Shown: piece by piece, positions 18,100 to 24,374 of the stretch
Layout of the letters: the number at the start of each line of letters is the position of its first letter
Position numbering within the stretch: position 1 is the stretch's first letter
Assembly: GCA_965227905.1 (NCBI GenBank)
Contig: OZ245780.1
Location: 2,542,001 to 2,606,000 of the forward strand
DNA length: 64,000 nucleotides
Direction: 5' to 3'
From: CBDDHT01 sp965227905
GTDB lineage: Bacteria > Pseudomonadota > Alphaproteobacteria > Rhizobiales > Methyloligellaceae
Notes under the pieces: generated by a model
Told to the model about the DNA's origin: nothing
What the model saw: the letters and a program-made list of their open reading frames with translations, nothing else
Databases searched by the model: none
Program-made: the position numbers and the translations under genes

Positions 18100-19859
18100 T
18101 CTCTCTCACCGACGAACAGAGGCGGGCCGTCGACTATCCTAGTGATATTACTCTGTCGGCGTGCCCAGGCAGTGGCAAGACGCGGGTGATCATAGCCAAG
18201 CTCTTGAAGCTTGCGGAGACCGTCGAAGACACGCCTCGGTCGATCGGTTGTATCACCTACACCAACGCAGCGGTCGATGAGATCGAGGCAAGGATTAAGC
18301 GGGTAGGCACCAACCGCGTAATTGAGCGCTGTGAGATTTCCACGATCCACAGCTTCTGCCTCAGTTTCATTTTGCGTCCGTACGGCTGGATGCATCCAGA
18401 GGTCCCAAGAGGCTTTTCGATTCTCACACAGCAAATGCGGGATTTTGAAGAGATTGTTCGCGCGGTTGAAGATGAGGTCGGCCGACCCATTCGGCGCTCA
18501 ACATTCGATGATTATGGCTCTCTGCGCCACACCACCGAAGGAAAGCCTGCAGGAACTGGCATTGAGGGCGGCATCGTGACTGCTAAGACTGCCGCGCGCT
18601 ACTGGGAGTTTGTACGCAGTCGAGGCTATCTAGATTTTGCGATGATCCTGTATTATTCCTTTCTCATTCTAAAAGATCATCCATTTGTTGCGAAAGGTGT
18701 CGCTTGCCGTTTTGCATGGCTTTTGGTTGATGAATTCCAAGATACAAACGATGTCCAGATCGCGATCTTCGCGCTCTTGCGTCAACATTTACACACGCGT
18801 TTCTTCTTGGTCGGCGACGAGCATCAATCTATTAATGGGTTCGCGGGCGCATACAGTGCGCTTGGGCAATGGTTCTGCGACCACATAAAAGCGGATCGCA
18901 ACCATGCTTTAAGCGGGAACTTCCGCTGTGCGCCTGAGATAATCACACCCGCCCAAACCCTCATTCCTCGTGCGCCTGTGATGCAGGCCAGAGGCTCAGC
19001 AGCACACCGTAAAGGCATTGTGACGTATGAACATGTAGATCACCCGAAGACGGGTGTTGAAGATTACTTCCTGCCAGCTCTGAAAGCTCTAGGCATCCCT
19101 CATGGAAAGGCGGCGGTGCTTGCACCTTGGTGGTCGCACTTGGTGCCCGTCGCGCGGCACTTGCGCGATTTGAGCGTTCCCGTGTACGGACCGGGCGCGA
19201 GACCCTACAAGGTTTCCAGGCTCTATGCACGGCTAGCAGAGGAGCTTGGTGCTTGCATCGAGCAAGGTGCTCTCTTCGATCCTTCAGGCGTTGAAAAAGC
19301 GCTCTTTCGCTTGATTAGTGAAACAATGGGGCAGACTCGCTTTGATCTCTTCACCTATGATGGACGTCGCACTTCTCTAGCTCTGATCACTGAAGCGAAG
19401 AGGCTGGCAACTATCCATGAGGGAGCAATCGCATGGCTGGAAGCCAGTAGCGTTGCTCTGGGAGAGATTTTGGTCCGCGAAGAGTGGATCACACCTTTTG
19501 CAGCCGGTGCATTAGTGACCTCTGTCGACAACATGAAAAGCGACATGGAGAATACTGTCGATATCGATAACATGGTGATCGCCGATCTTGGACTCTTCGC
19601 AAACCCAGACCGTGCAATCAAACTGATCACCATGCACAGTGCCAAGGGTAGAGAGTTTGAGGCAGTGGCAATCATCAATGCCAATGATGGGCACATCCCC
19701 TTTTTCGCGATTCAGGACGACCAAGGGAAAGTCGCTGAGGCACAAAGGCTGTTCTACGTTGGTATAACCCGCGCCAAGCAATTTCTGCTAGTTCTGTCAG
19801 ATCAAGTGAACTGGCGGAATACCCCGTCGCGCTTCATTGGCCAGAGTGGATTGACCTAA
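18096..19859 (+). CDS. gajB: Gabija GajB-type UvrD/Rep helicase
   Basis: The start is the ATG that overlaps the gajA stop (ATGA), giving MISLTDEQRRAVDYP and a 587-residue protein; earlier in-frame starts would run into gajA. All SF1A helicase motifs are visible: ACPGSGKT at 22-29, the Q-motif-like SLTDEQ, LLVDEFQDTND (II), FLVGDEHQSINGFAGA (III), LITMHSAKGREFEAVAI (V) and LFYVGITRAKQFLLVLSD (VI). In Gabija, GajB is thought to sense DNA ends or ssDNA and work with GajA. It is about 90 residues longer than the Bacillus cereus protein. Overlap with gajA means coupled translation. It points toward the IS element, 200 bases away. Confidence 0.9.
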   Translation: MISLTDEQRRAVDYPSDITLSACPGSGKTRVIIAKLLKLAETVEDTPRSIGCITYTNAAVDEIEARIKRVGTNRVIERCEISTIHSFCLSFILRPYGWMHPEVPRGFSILTQQMRDFEEIVRAVEDEVGRPIRRSTFDDYGSLRHTTEGKPAGTGIEGGIVTAKTAARYWEFVRSRGYLDFAMILYYSFLILKDHPFVAKGVACRFAWLLVDEFQDTNDVQIAIFALLRQHLHTRFFLVGDEHQSINGFAGAYSALGQWFCDHIKADRNHALSGNFRCAPEIITPAQTLIPRAPVMQARGSAAHRKGIVTYEHVDHPKTGVEDYFLPALKALGIPHGKAAVLAPWWSHLVPVARHLRDLSVPVYGPGARPYKVSRLYARLAEELGACIEQGALFDPSGVEKALFRLISETMGQTRFDLFTYDGRRTSLALITEAKRLATIHEGAIAWLEASSVALGEILVREEWITPFAAGALVTSVDNMKSDMENTVDIDNMVIADLGLFANPDRAIKLITMHSAKGREFEAVAIINANDGHIPFFAIQDDQGKVAEAQRLFYVGITRAKQFLLVLSDQVNWRNTPSRFIGQSGLT

Positions 19860-20061
19860 AAGCCTTGCTTGCCGCCGATCCTCAAAAGCATCGCGAATCG
19901 GCTCTTTGATACCAAGCCCGTCCCAAGATTAAACATCATGCGGACTTAGAGGCTCACGCCGGATGCTCGCCCCAATGGTGTGTCGCATCTTTAATCAGCT
20001 CGGAGTTCATTGCAGACAGGCTCATCCGTAACGCTAGTTTTGAACGCCGACGGTCATAGAC

Positions 20062-20065
20062 GACC
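20062..20065. repeat. left copy of the IS target-site duplication (GACC)
   Basis: GACC immediately precedes the left inverted repeat and recurs immediately after the right one at 21411-21414. A 4-base duplication is usual for the IS407-type subgroup of IS3 elements and shows that this copy moved in by transposition and has not been rearranged since. Confidence 0.8.
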
Positions 20066-20127
20066 TGACCTGAGCCCCGTTTGGTCCCTCACTTGAAAGG
20101 AGAGTCCGTCAGCGATAGGAGACGGAC

Positions 20128-20391
20128 ATGAGGAAGTCACGGTTCAGCGAAGAACAGATCATTTCGATCCTTGGCGAGCAGGAGCGCGGGATGGCGACTG
20201 CGGAAGTCTGCCGAAAGTATGGCGTGAGCCAGGGGACGTTCTACAAATGGAAGGCGAAGTTCGGCGGCATGGATGTGTCCGATGCGCGCAAGCTCAAGAC
20301 GCTTGAGACGGAAAATTCCCGCCTGAAGCGGCTTTTGGCGGACGCGATGCTGGACAATGTGGTGCTGAAAGATCTTCTGGGAAAGAACTAA
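20128..20391 (+). CDS. IS3-family transposase OrfA
   Basis: This 87-residue protein has an N-terminal helix-turn-helix (RFSEEQIISILGEQERGMATA, then CRKYGVSQGTFYKWKAKFGG) and a leucine-zipper-like helix (LKTLETENSRLKRLLADAML). OrfA binds the terminal repeats and, when fused to OrfB by frameshifting, gives the full transposase. An AGGAGAC-like ribosome site precedes the ATG. The stop codon lies within the region that OrfB reads through in the -1 frame. Confidence 0.93.
   Translation: MRKSRFSEEQIISILGEQERGMATAEVCRKYGVSQGTFYKWKAKFGGMDVSDARKLKTLETENSRLKRLLADAMLDNVVLKDLLGKN
20379..20385 (+). other. programmed -1 frameshift heptamer in the IS element
   Basis: The sequence GGGAAAG lies in the X-XXY-YYZ register relative to orfA (CTG GGA AAG AAC TAA), four codons before its end. 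Slipping back one base here opens the orfB frame upstream of its first ATG (GKELTTPAERRAA...), yielding the OrfAB fusion. Positional fit is exact; frameshifting itself is inferred from the family. Confidence 0.65.
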
Positions 20392-20429
20392 CGACACCTG
20401 CTGAGCGACGCGCGGCGGCCCTTGATGCG

Positions 20430-21260
20430 ATGGCAAGATATGCCCTTTCGCAACGGCGGGCCTGCCGGCTGGTCGGTGTCGACCCCAAGACGGTGCGTCG
20501 GGCGCGTGTCCCCGACAACCCACAGATCCGGGCGCGCATGCGTGCGCTGGCGGCTGAGCGGCGCCGGTTCGGCTATCGCCGCATCGGTCTCATGCTGGAA
20601 CGCGAAGGGATCAAAATGAACCACAAGAAACTGCGCCGGCTTTACGCCGAGGAGCGGCTTGCCGTACCGCGCCGACGTGGGCGCAAGCGCGCGCGGGGAA
20701 CCCGGGCGCCGATCCCGATCCCCATTGGCCCGAGCATGCGCTGGAGCCTGGACTTCCTCTCCGACGTGTTCGGTGCCAGCCGGCGGTTCCGCATCCTGGC
20801 AGTGATTGACGATTACAGCCGTGAATGCCTTGCGCTGGTAGCGGACACATCGCTATCGGGGGCACGGGTTGCGCGTGAACTTGATGCTTTGATAGCCCGC
20901 CGTGGCAAGCCACGAACGATCGTCAGTGACAATGGCTGCGAGCTGACGTCCCGAGCGATCCTTGAGTGGCAGAACCGGACCGGCGTTGCTTGGCATTACA
21001 TCGCGCCGGGCAAACCACAGCAGAATGCCTTCATCGAGAGTTTTAACGGACGGCTTCGTGACGAGTTGCTCAATGAGGAGGTGTTCGACAGTCTCAGGGC
21101 CGCCCGCCGGGCATTATCGCGCTGGCGCACCGATTACAACACCGTCAGACCGCATTCAGCTCTGGGCGGATTGCCACCACTGGCCGTGCTGTATGCACAA
21201 GGCTCAGGACCCACCAAGGGGAACACCGCCTTCCACTCTCCGACACCGTCGCTCGCCTAA
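20430..21260 (+). CDS. IS3-family transposase OrfB (DDE integrase core)
   Basis: This 276-residue protein from the first ATG is the catalytic half of the transposase. A helical N-terminal part (RRACRLVGVDPKTVRRARV...RFGYRRIGLMLEREG) is followed by the RNase H-like rve core with its three acidic residues in WSLDFLSDVF, IVSDNGCELTS and FIESFNGRLRDELL. The C-terminal YNTVRPHSALGGLPP is typical of the group. The frame is also open upstream to about 20380 in register with the -1 slip from orfA, so the working protein is probably an OrfAB fusion of roughly 380 residues. No residue of the active site is missing. Confidence 0.93.
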   Translation: MARYALSQRRACRLVGVDPKTVRRARVPDNPQIRARMRALAAERRRFGYRRIGLMLEREGIKMNHKKLRRLYAEERLAVPRRRGRKRARGTRAPIPIPIGPSMRWSLDFLSDVFGASRRFRILAVIDDYSRECLALVADTSLSGARVARELDALIARRGKPRTIVSDNGCELTSRAILEWQNRTGVAWHYIAPGKPQQNAFIESFNGRLRDELLNEEVFDSLRAARRALSRWRTDYNTVRPHSALGGLPPLAVLYAQGSGPTKGNTAFHSPTPSLA

Positions 21261-21280
21261 TGGGCGAACGAGCGACGGTG
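21244..21280 (+). terminator. 12-base perfect stem at the end of orfB
   Basis: Arms CACCGTCGCTCG (21244-21255) and CGAGCGACGGTG (21269-21280) pair perfectly around a 13-base loop. The stem covers the orfB stop codon. There is no U run after it, so it may serve as a structural or weak terminator element of the IS rather than a strong intrinsic terminator. Confidence 0.45.
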
Positions 21281-21375
21281 GCTCCGAGGGGAAGGCTCAC
21301 ACCGCGACCATGAAAACAGAAAAGGAAACAGCACTTCACGACAACAGGATGACTAGTTATCTAAACTCTGGACTC

Positions 21376-22008
21376 TCAAAATAAATGAGGGCGTCTTGGG
21401 GCCCAGGTCAGACCGCCTTGCTCGTCCATTTCGCGTGCACGGGACAAAATACGCTGCACTTCGCTCCTTATGGCCCGAAATTTGAACTTCTCGCCAAGAA
21501 GCACGCAAATGCCATGCTCTGGATCGACCAGCTTGATAATGTGTCCGATTGACTTGTTGGCGAGCGCCTGATCGTCTACCAGCGGACCCGGAAAGAAGCA
21601 CCCGGCGCGATCCTCAAGAAGAAAACGGTCAAGATCCTCATCGAAGTGCTCAAAGGCATTTCGCAACTTGCGCCATTTCAGCGCTGACGTGTCAGCTAGT
21701 GCGAAGGCATCTCGCAGTCTAATGCCGCGAGCGGCTGCAAGTTCGTTTCTCTTCTTTTTGATTGGCCAGAAAAAGCGAGATAGCGCGCCCGCGTGGGTCA
21801 ACGCCTCTTGGACGGTTGCAAAGATCACCTCGTGCGGCCGACTTGCGGCAACAGCCTCATCAAAGCGCTTGAAAGCCGTCTCCGAGCGCTCTGCTGCATA
21901 GATTATCGAGTGGATGTAAAATGCTTCGTAGACTGGATATATGCCATGGTATTCCCTTGCAATCAGTGCCTCTCTTTCCTTGCGAACATCTTTATCCAAT
22001 TCCGCCAT
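21376..22008 (-). CDS. HEPN-like hypothetical protein, 3' end rewritten by the IS element
   Basis: The start is taken at MAELDKDVRKEREAL, which has AGGAG 7 bases before it; the frame is open 27 codons further without such a site. The 210-residue product is mostly helical and contains WRKLRNAFEHFDEDLD: an R-N-A-F-E-H (Rx4H) motif followed by acidic residues, as in HEPN-fold RNases and RNA-binding proteins. The final 11 residues (LTWAPRRPHLF) are encoded by the right end of the IS. Removing the element and one GACC copy restores GGRL-stop, with the original stop at 20054-20056. So the protein has probably lost only two native residues. It converges with Gabija and may belong to the same defence segment. 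Function unproven. Confidence 0.65.
   Translation of the reverse strand: MAELDKDVRKEREALIAREYHGIYPVYEAFYIHSIIYAAERSETAFKRFDEAVAASRPHEVIFATVQEALTHAGALSRFFWPIKKKRNELAAARGIRLRDAFALADTSALKWRKLRNAFEHFDEDLDRFLLEDRAGCFFPGPLVDDQALANKSIGHIIKLVDPEHGICVLLGEKFKFRAIRSEVQRILSRAREMDEQGGLTWAPRRPHLF
21411..21414. repeat. right copy of the IS target-site duplication (GACC)
   Basis: GACC directly follows the right inverted repeat and matches the copy at 20062-20065. Confidence 0.8.
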
Positions 22009-22301
22009 GTCTATACTCCTGATGTCTTTGGGTTGCACCAAACTACAAACGAGTGCCTCGTCCGCAATCTGCAAGTTTGGCCAGCTCAAAATCTCGCGGT
22101 AGCAGAGAAGAGCGGCTATGAAGCGCCGCGATGCAACATCCTGAACCCACGGCTAATGTCCTGAATGGGCCGACACCGTCATCTGATTGAATTTGGGCTG
22201 GCTGAATCGCGGCGAACTTCTGCTGTGAGCCCAAGGCCCACATTTGATATACGCGGCCCATGGCAGCAAATCGCATGAATGAAAGTTGAAAATCGACGTG
22301 T

Positions 22302-22553
22302 CTATAGATTGAAGTAGAAGGGTGAGTTGGGTTGACCTGTTGCGTGCAGGTAAACGTTCGTTTCATCTAGGCGGAAATAGAAGGGTGAGTTGGGTTGACC
22401 TGTTGGGTACAGGTAAACATTCTTTTCATCTAGGCGAAAATAATAGGGAGAATTCGATTGGCTTGTGGCATATAGAAATATCGATTTTCCGTTGAGCGAA
22501 AAATAGTATGGCGCATTATCTTGGTTGGTCGAGTACAAATAGATTGACGACAT
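22302..22553 (-). CDS. four-fold tandem-repeat mini-protein, unknown function
   Basis: This is a short protein (83 residues from the ATG at 22553; an upstream GTG would add six). It consists almost wholly of four copies of a 21-residue unit: IYLYSTNQDNAPYYFSLNGK, IFLYATSQSNSPYYFRLDEK, VYLYPTGQPNSPFYFRLDET and VYLHATGQPNSPFYFNL. Each unit predicts two short beta strands (xVYLY and FYFRL) joined by a polar turn, suggesting a small beta-solenoid or a closed four-bladed fold. It recalls '4-fold beta flower' proteins in general style, though I cannot claim homology. The unit is matched by a 63-base DNA repeat. No signal peptide and only a weak ribosome site are visible. Conservation of the aromatic positions while the DNA diverges argues for selection on protein. 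Confidence 0.55.
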   Translation of the reverse strand: MSSIYLYSTNQDNAPYYFSLNGKSIFLYATSQSNSPYYFRLDEKNVYLYPTGQPNSPFYFRLDETNVYLHATGQPNSPFYFNL

Positions 22554-22571
22554 TTCTATTACCAGTACCAA

Positions 22572-23240
22572 TTCAAACCGACAGCGAAAGATAGCTTGCG
22601 CTGACCGAGTAATTCAACACCTATCGCACCATAGGCAATTTGGTGATCGCACACGACAGCCGGTGGGAACTGTGATTCTCTCAGCCTGGGAGAACTGCGG
22701 CTACGTCCCGCATAGAGGACAGCAGGTTGCTCAACGCTTCGCATATGCAGCAAATGTCTGCAATGAGATGCGGGGACTTGAAATGGCGAATGGCGGCTTT
22801 GGGCCGTGAGCGACGCCGAGCGATCCAGTTGAACTCCACTTTGTTGCGCTCCGAGAAACTACCGCTCCTAACCCTTCCTCGCGATTCGGTGCATGCCGTA
22901 ATTTGATAGATTCCGTGGCCGAAGTGGTCGTTCCTCGCGATCTAGGGGCACACATGTTGGCAACGAGCCCTGGTCTGAAGGCGGGGGCCAAGGCGCCGTG
23001 ACAACTGATATAATCCGCCATCACTTGGTTATGGACGTGTCGCACGCAGACGCTGAGCTACCTCCAATTCGAGACCAGTCCGCAGGGCTCCAGCCGAATA
23101 GCGTCAAATCCGTGAATGACTGGCTTGATGCTGCGCCAAATCGAAGGAGAATTGGAAAAAGGAGCGATCCATGCCAATCTCCCATTGTGGACAAACCCAA
23201 CTGAGGGTTACCGGGGCAACTATTCGTCAGGGAGAAAAAG
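22572..23240. other. region without a clear gene, possible outer-membrane-protein remnant
   Basis: No intact gene was recognised. On the minus strand, 22559-22640 reads YGAIGVELLGQRKLSFAVGLNWYW-stop, which looks like the last beta strands of an outer-membrane barrel ending in an aromatic residue. Its frame upstream is not protein-like, so it is at most a fragment. At the right end, an AGGGAG ribosome site belongs to the cysteine-rich gene. Confidence 0.4.
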
Positions 23241-23537
23241 ATGATGGGTCAAAAAATTCTGATTTTGGCAGTTTCAATCGGATTGTTTGTCAGCCTCGGG
23301 TCCAGCACGTTTGCATACGACATCTTGGATAAGACGGACGGTTCAAGCCAGAATATGTCTGTGTGGGTGAAATCCTCCGGACATCTATCGAGTAAGTCTC
23401 AGAGAGTCGCACAGTCCTGTCGAACCGCGGGCCAAGACTGCGCTGATCAGAGCGACTGTTGCAGCGACTTGATCTGCGAAAGAATTTCCAAAGAATCGGA
23501 CCCGGATGGTGAAATCCAAGTCTGTGTGAGGCCCTGA
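23241..23537 (+). CDS. secreted small cysteine-rich protein with a cystine-knot-like pattern
   Basis: This 98-residue protein has a signal peptide (MMGQKILILAVSIGLFVSLG, cleavage after STFA at 25) and a mature part of about 73 residues. The C-terminal half holds six cysteines at 60, 67, 73, 74, 79 and 95, spaced C-x6-C-x5-CC-x4-C-x15-C. The adjacent CC in the middle and the short fourth loop are the pattern of inhibitor cystine knots (knottins) best known from animal and plant peptides; the last loop is somewhat longer than usual. An AGGGAGAAAAAG ribosome site precedes the ATG. No family member is recognised. The disulphides would form in the periplasm or outside. A role as inhibitor, toxin or adhesin is only a guess. 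Confidence 0.7.
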   Translation: MMGQKILILAVSIGLFVSLGSSTFAYDILDKTDGSSQNMSVWVKSSGHLSSKSQRVAQSCRTAGQDCADQSDCCSDLICERISKESDPDGEIQVCVRP

Positions 23538-24172
23538 GAAACACTCCTCCGGGATTCCTCGTTTGCATATCGATCGAGTGCGATACCGCTGACGTCTTCG
23601 AGGACCAATCCAATATGTGCTCCTGCTGCCGGTTTGGTGGTCGACGGCGCGTGCGGATGACAGGCGAATGTCGGTCCCCGCGCCGATGAGCGGGATTCGG
23701 GCGACTTCCGGATACACTTTTCCCGTCCATAGCGCCTCGTGCTGCTGATCTGGCGGTCGTCCTGGTCATGCGCAAGCCGTTCTGGCTGCCGTAAATGTGC
23801 GGATGTCCGACCCTTCATCGATCAGCGAGATTCCAATCCGTCACTTTGAGGGGCACGTTAGCTTCAAAGAACTTCCGCGTGACGGTCGGACGGTCAAGGA
23901 CATGTGGTTTTGAAGCCTTTCCAGAAAGTGACCTCTAACATGCCATAAATAAAAGTCAGGTTTATAGTTTCTAGCAGTCGTTTTGGAAACATTGCCATGC
24001 ATGTCACGAAGGTCAAAAGCATTGGCTGAAAACTACCGACCGGCAACGTCCTAAAGCGATCTCGGCTCACAGGACCGCCATTCTAGGCCTGAAAACCCTT
24101 CAAGTTCGCGTCGTTGGTGGTGATCGTCTGACCGGTTCAGAAGGGTGTTGTCGTACGGGCACGTGCCGCGTA
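23538..24172. other. gene-poor stretch
   Basis: Several frames stay open on the minus strand between 23290 and 23820, but none has a ribosome site or a consistent protein character. I see no RNA gene. The stretch may contain decayed coding sequence. Confidence 0.4.
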
Positions 24173-24210
24173 TTCCCATTCCGGTAGGCTAAAACGCTCG
24201 ATCATCATCT
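24173..24210 (-). pseudogene. fragment of a second copy of the PH-like membrane protein gene's 3' end
   Basis: Read on the minus strand it gives MMIERFSLPEW, against MMIERFGPPEW at the end of the intact gene at 26092. The nucleotide match is close over about 36 bases and stops abruptly on both sides. It is therefore a scrap of a duplicated or displaced copy, about 1.9 kb from the intact one. Confidence 0.5.
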
Positions 24211-24255
24211 GGGATGTCCGAAACTGTCGAGAGCCATAAGCACATCTCACGAATC

Positions 24256-24290
24256 GAGCCTGCCCTTGAGAAGGGCTCAAGAGCAGGCTC
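24256..24290 (-). terminator. long imperfect stem-loop downstream of the basic repeat-protein gene
   Basis: The outer arms GAGCCTGC and GCAGGCTC and the inner arms TTGAG and CTCAA pair around a GA/CC internal mismatch and an AAGGG loop. It lies about 80 bases after the leftward gene's stop and could end that transcript. There is no clear U run. Confidence 0.4.
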
Positions 24291-24320
24291 ACTCGTTGAT
24301 TGGTGAATTATTCGACGAGG

Positions 24321-24374
24321 GTCGATCAACTTTTCTGTGCTTCGTCGATTCCGACTGATCGCAGGCTGATCTAG
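24321..24374. repeat. dispersed intergenic repeat, copy A (partial)
   Basis: This copy contains the GTCGATCAACTTTTCTG block, the GTCGATTCCGAC block and the terminal GCAGGCTGATCT block shared with copies at 29490, 38248 and 40321, but lacks their leading hairpin. It overlaps the stop codon of the basic protein gene. GATCAAC near one end and an inverted GTTGATC-like end form a stem. Confidence 0.6.

Larger units (their letters stand above)
20066..21410 (+). mobile_element. complete IS3-family insertion sequence (IS407/IS51-like group)
   Basis: The element is 1345 bases long. Its ends match as imperfect inverted repeats: the left begins TGACCTGAGCCCC, and the right end, read inward on the other strand, begins TGACCTGGGCCCC. 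It carries orfA and orfB in the order and size usual for IS3, with a GGGAAAG slippery site joining them. GACC flanks both sides. Both reading frames are intact and the DDE residues are present, so the copy looks capable of moving. It sits between the Gabija operon and the convergent HEPN-like gene, and replaces the last two codons of that gene. Confidence 0.92.

Noticed and set aside
22316..22500. 63-base tandem repeat considered as a CRISPR-like or DNA-only array
   Set aside because: The units are contiguous without spacers, and their period is a multiple of three with a conserved protein pattern, so a coding repeat explains them.
22731..23045. 104-codon frame on the minus strand
   Set aside because: No ribosome site, no domain, and composition unlike the neighbouring genes.
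23290..23818. three overlapping minus-strand frames opposite and beyond the cysteine-rich gene
   Set aside because: None has a ribosome site, and the plus-strand gene has a signal peptide, strong ribosome site and ordered cysteines.
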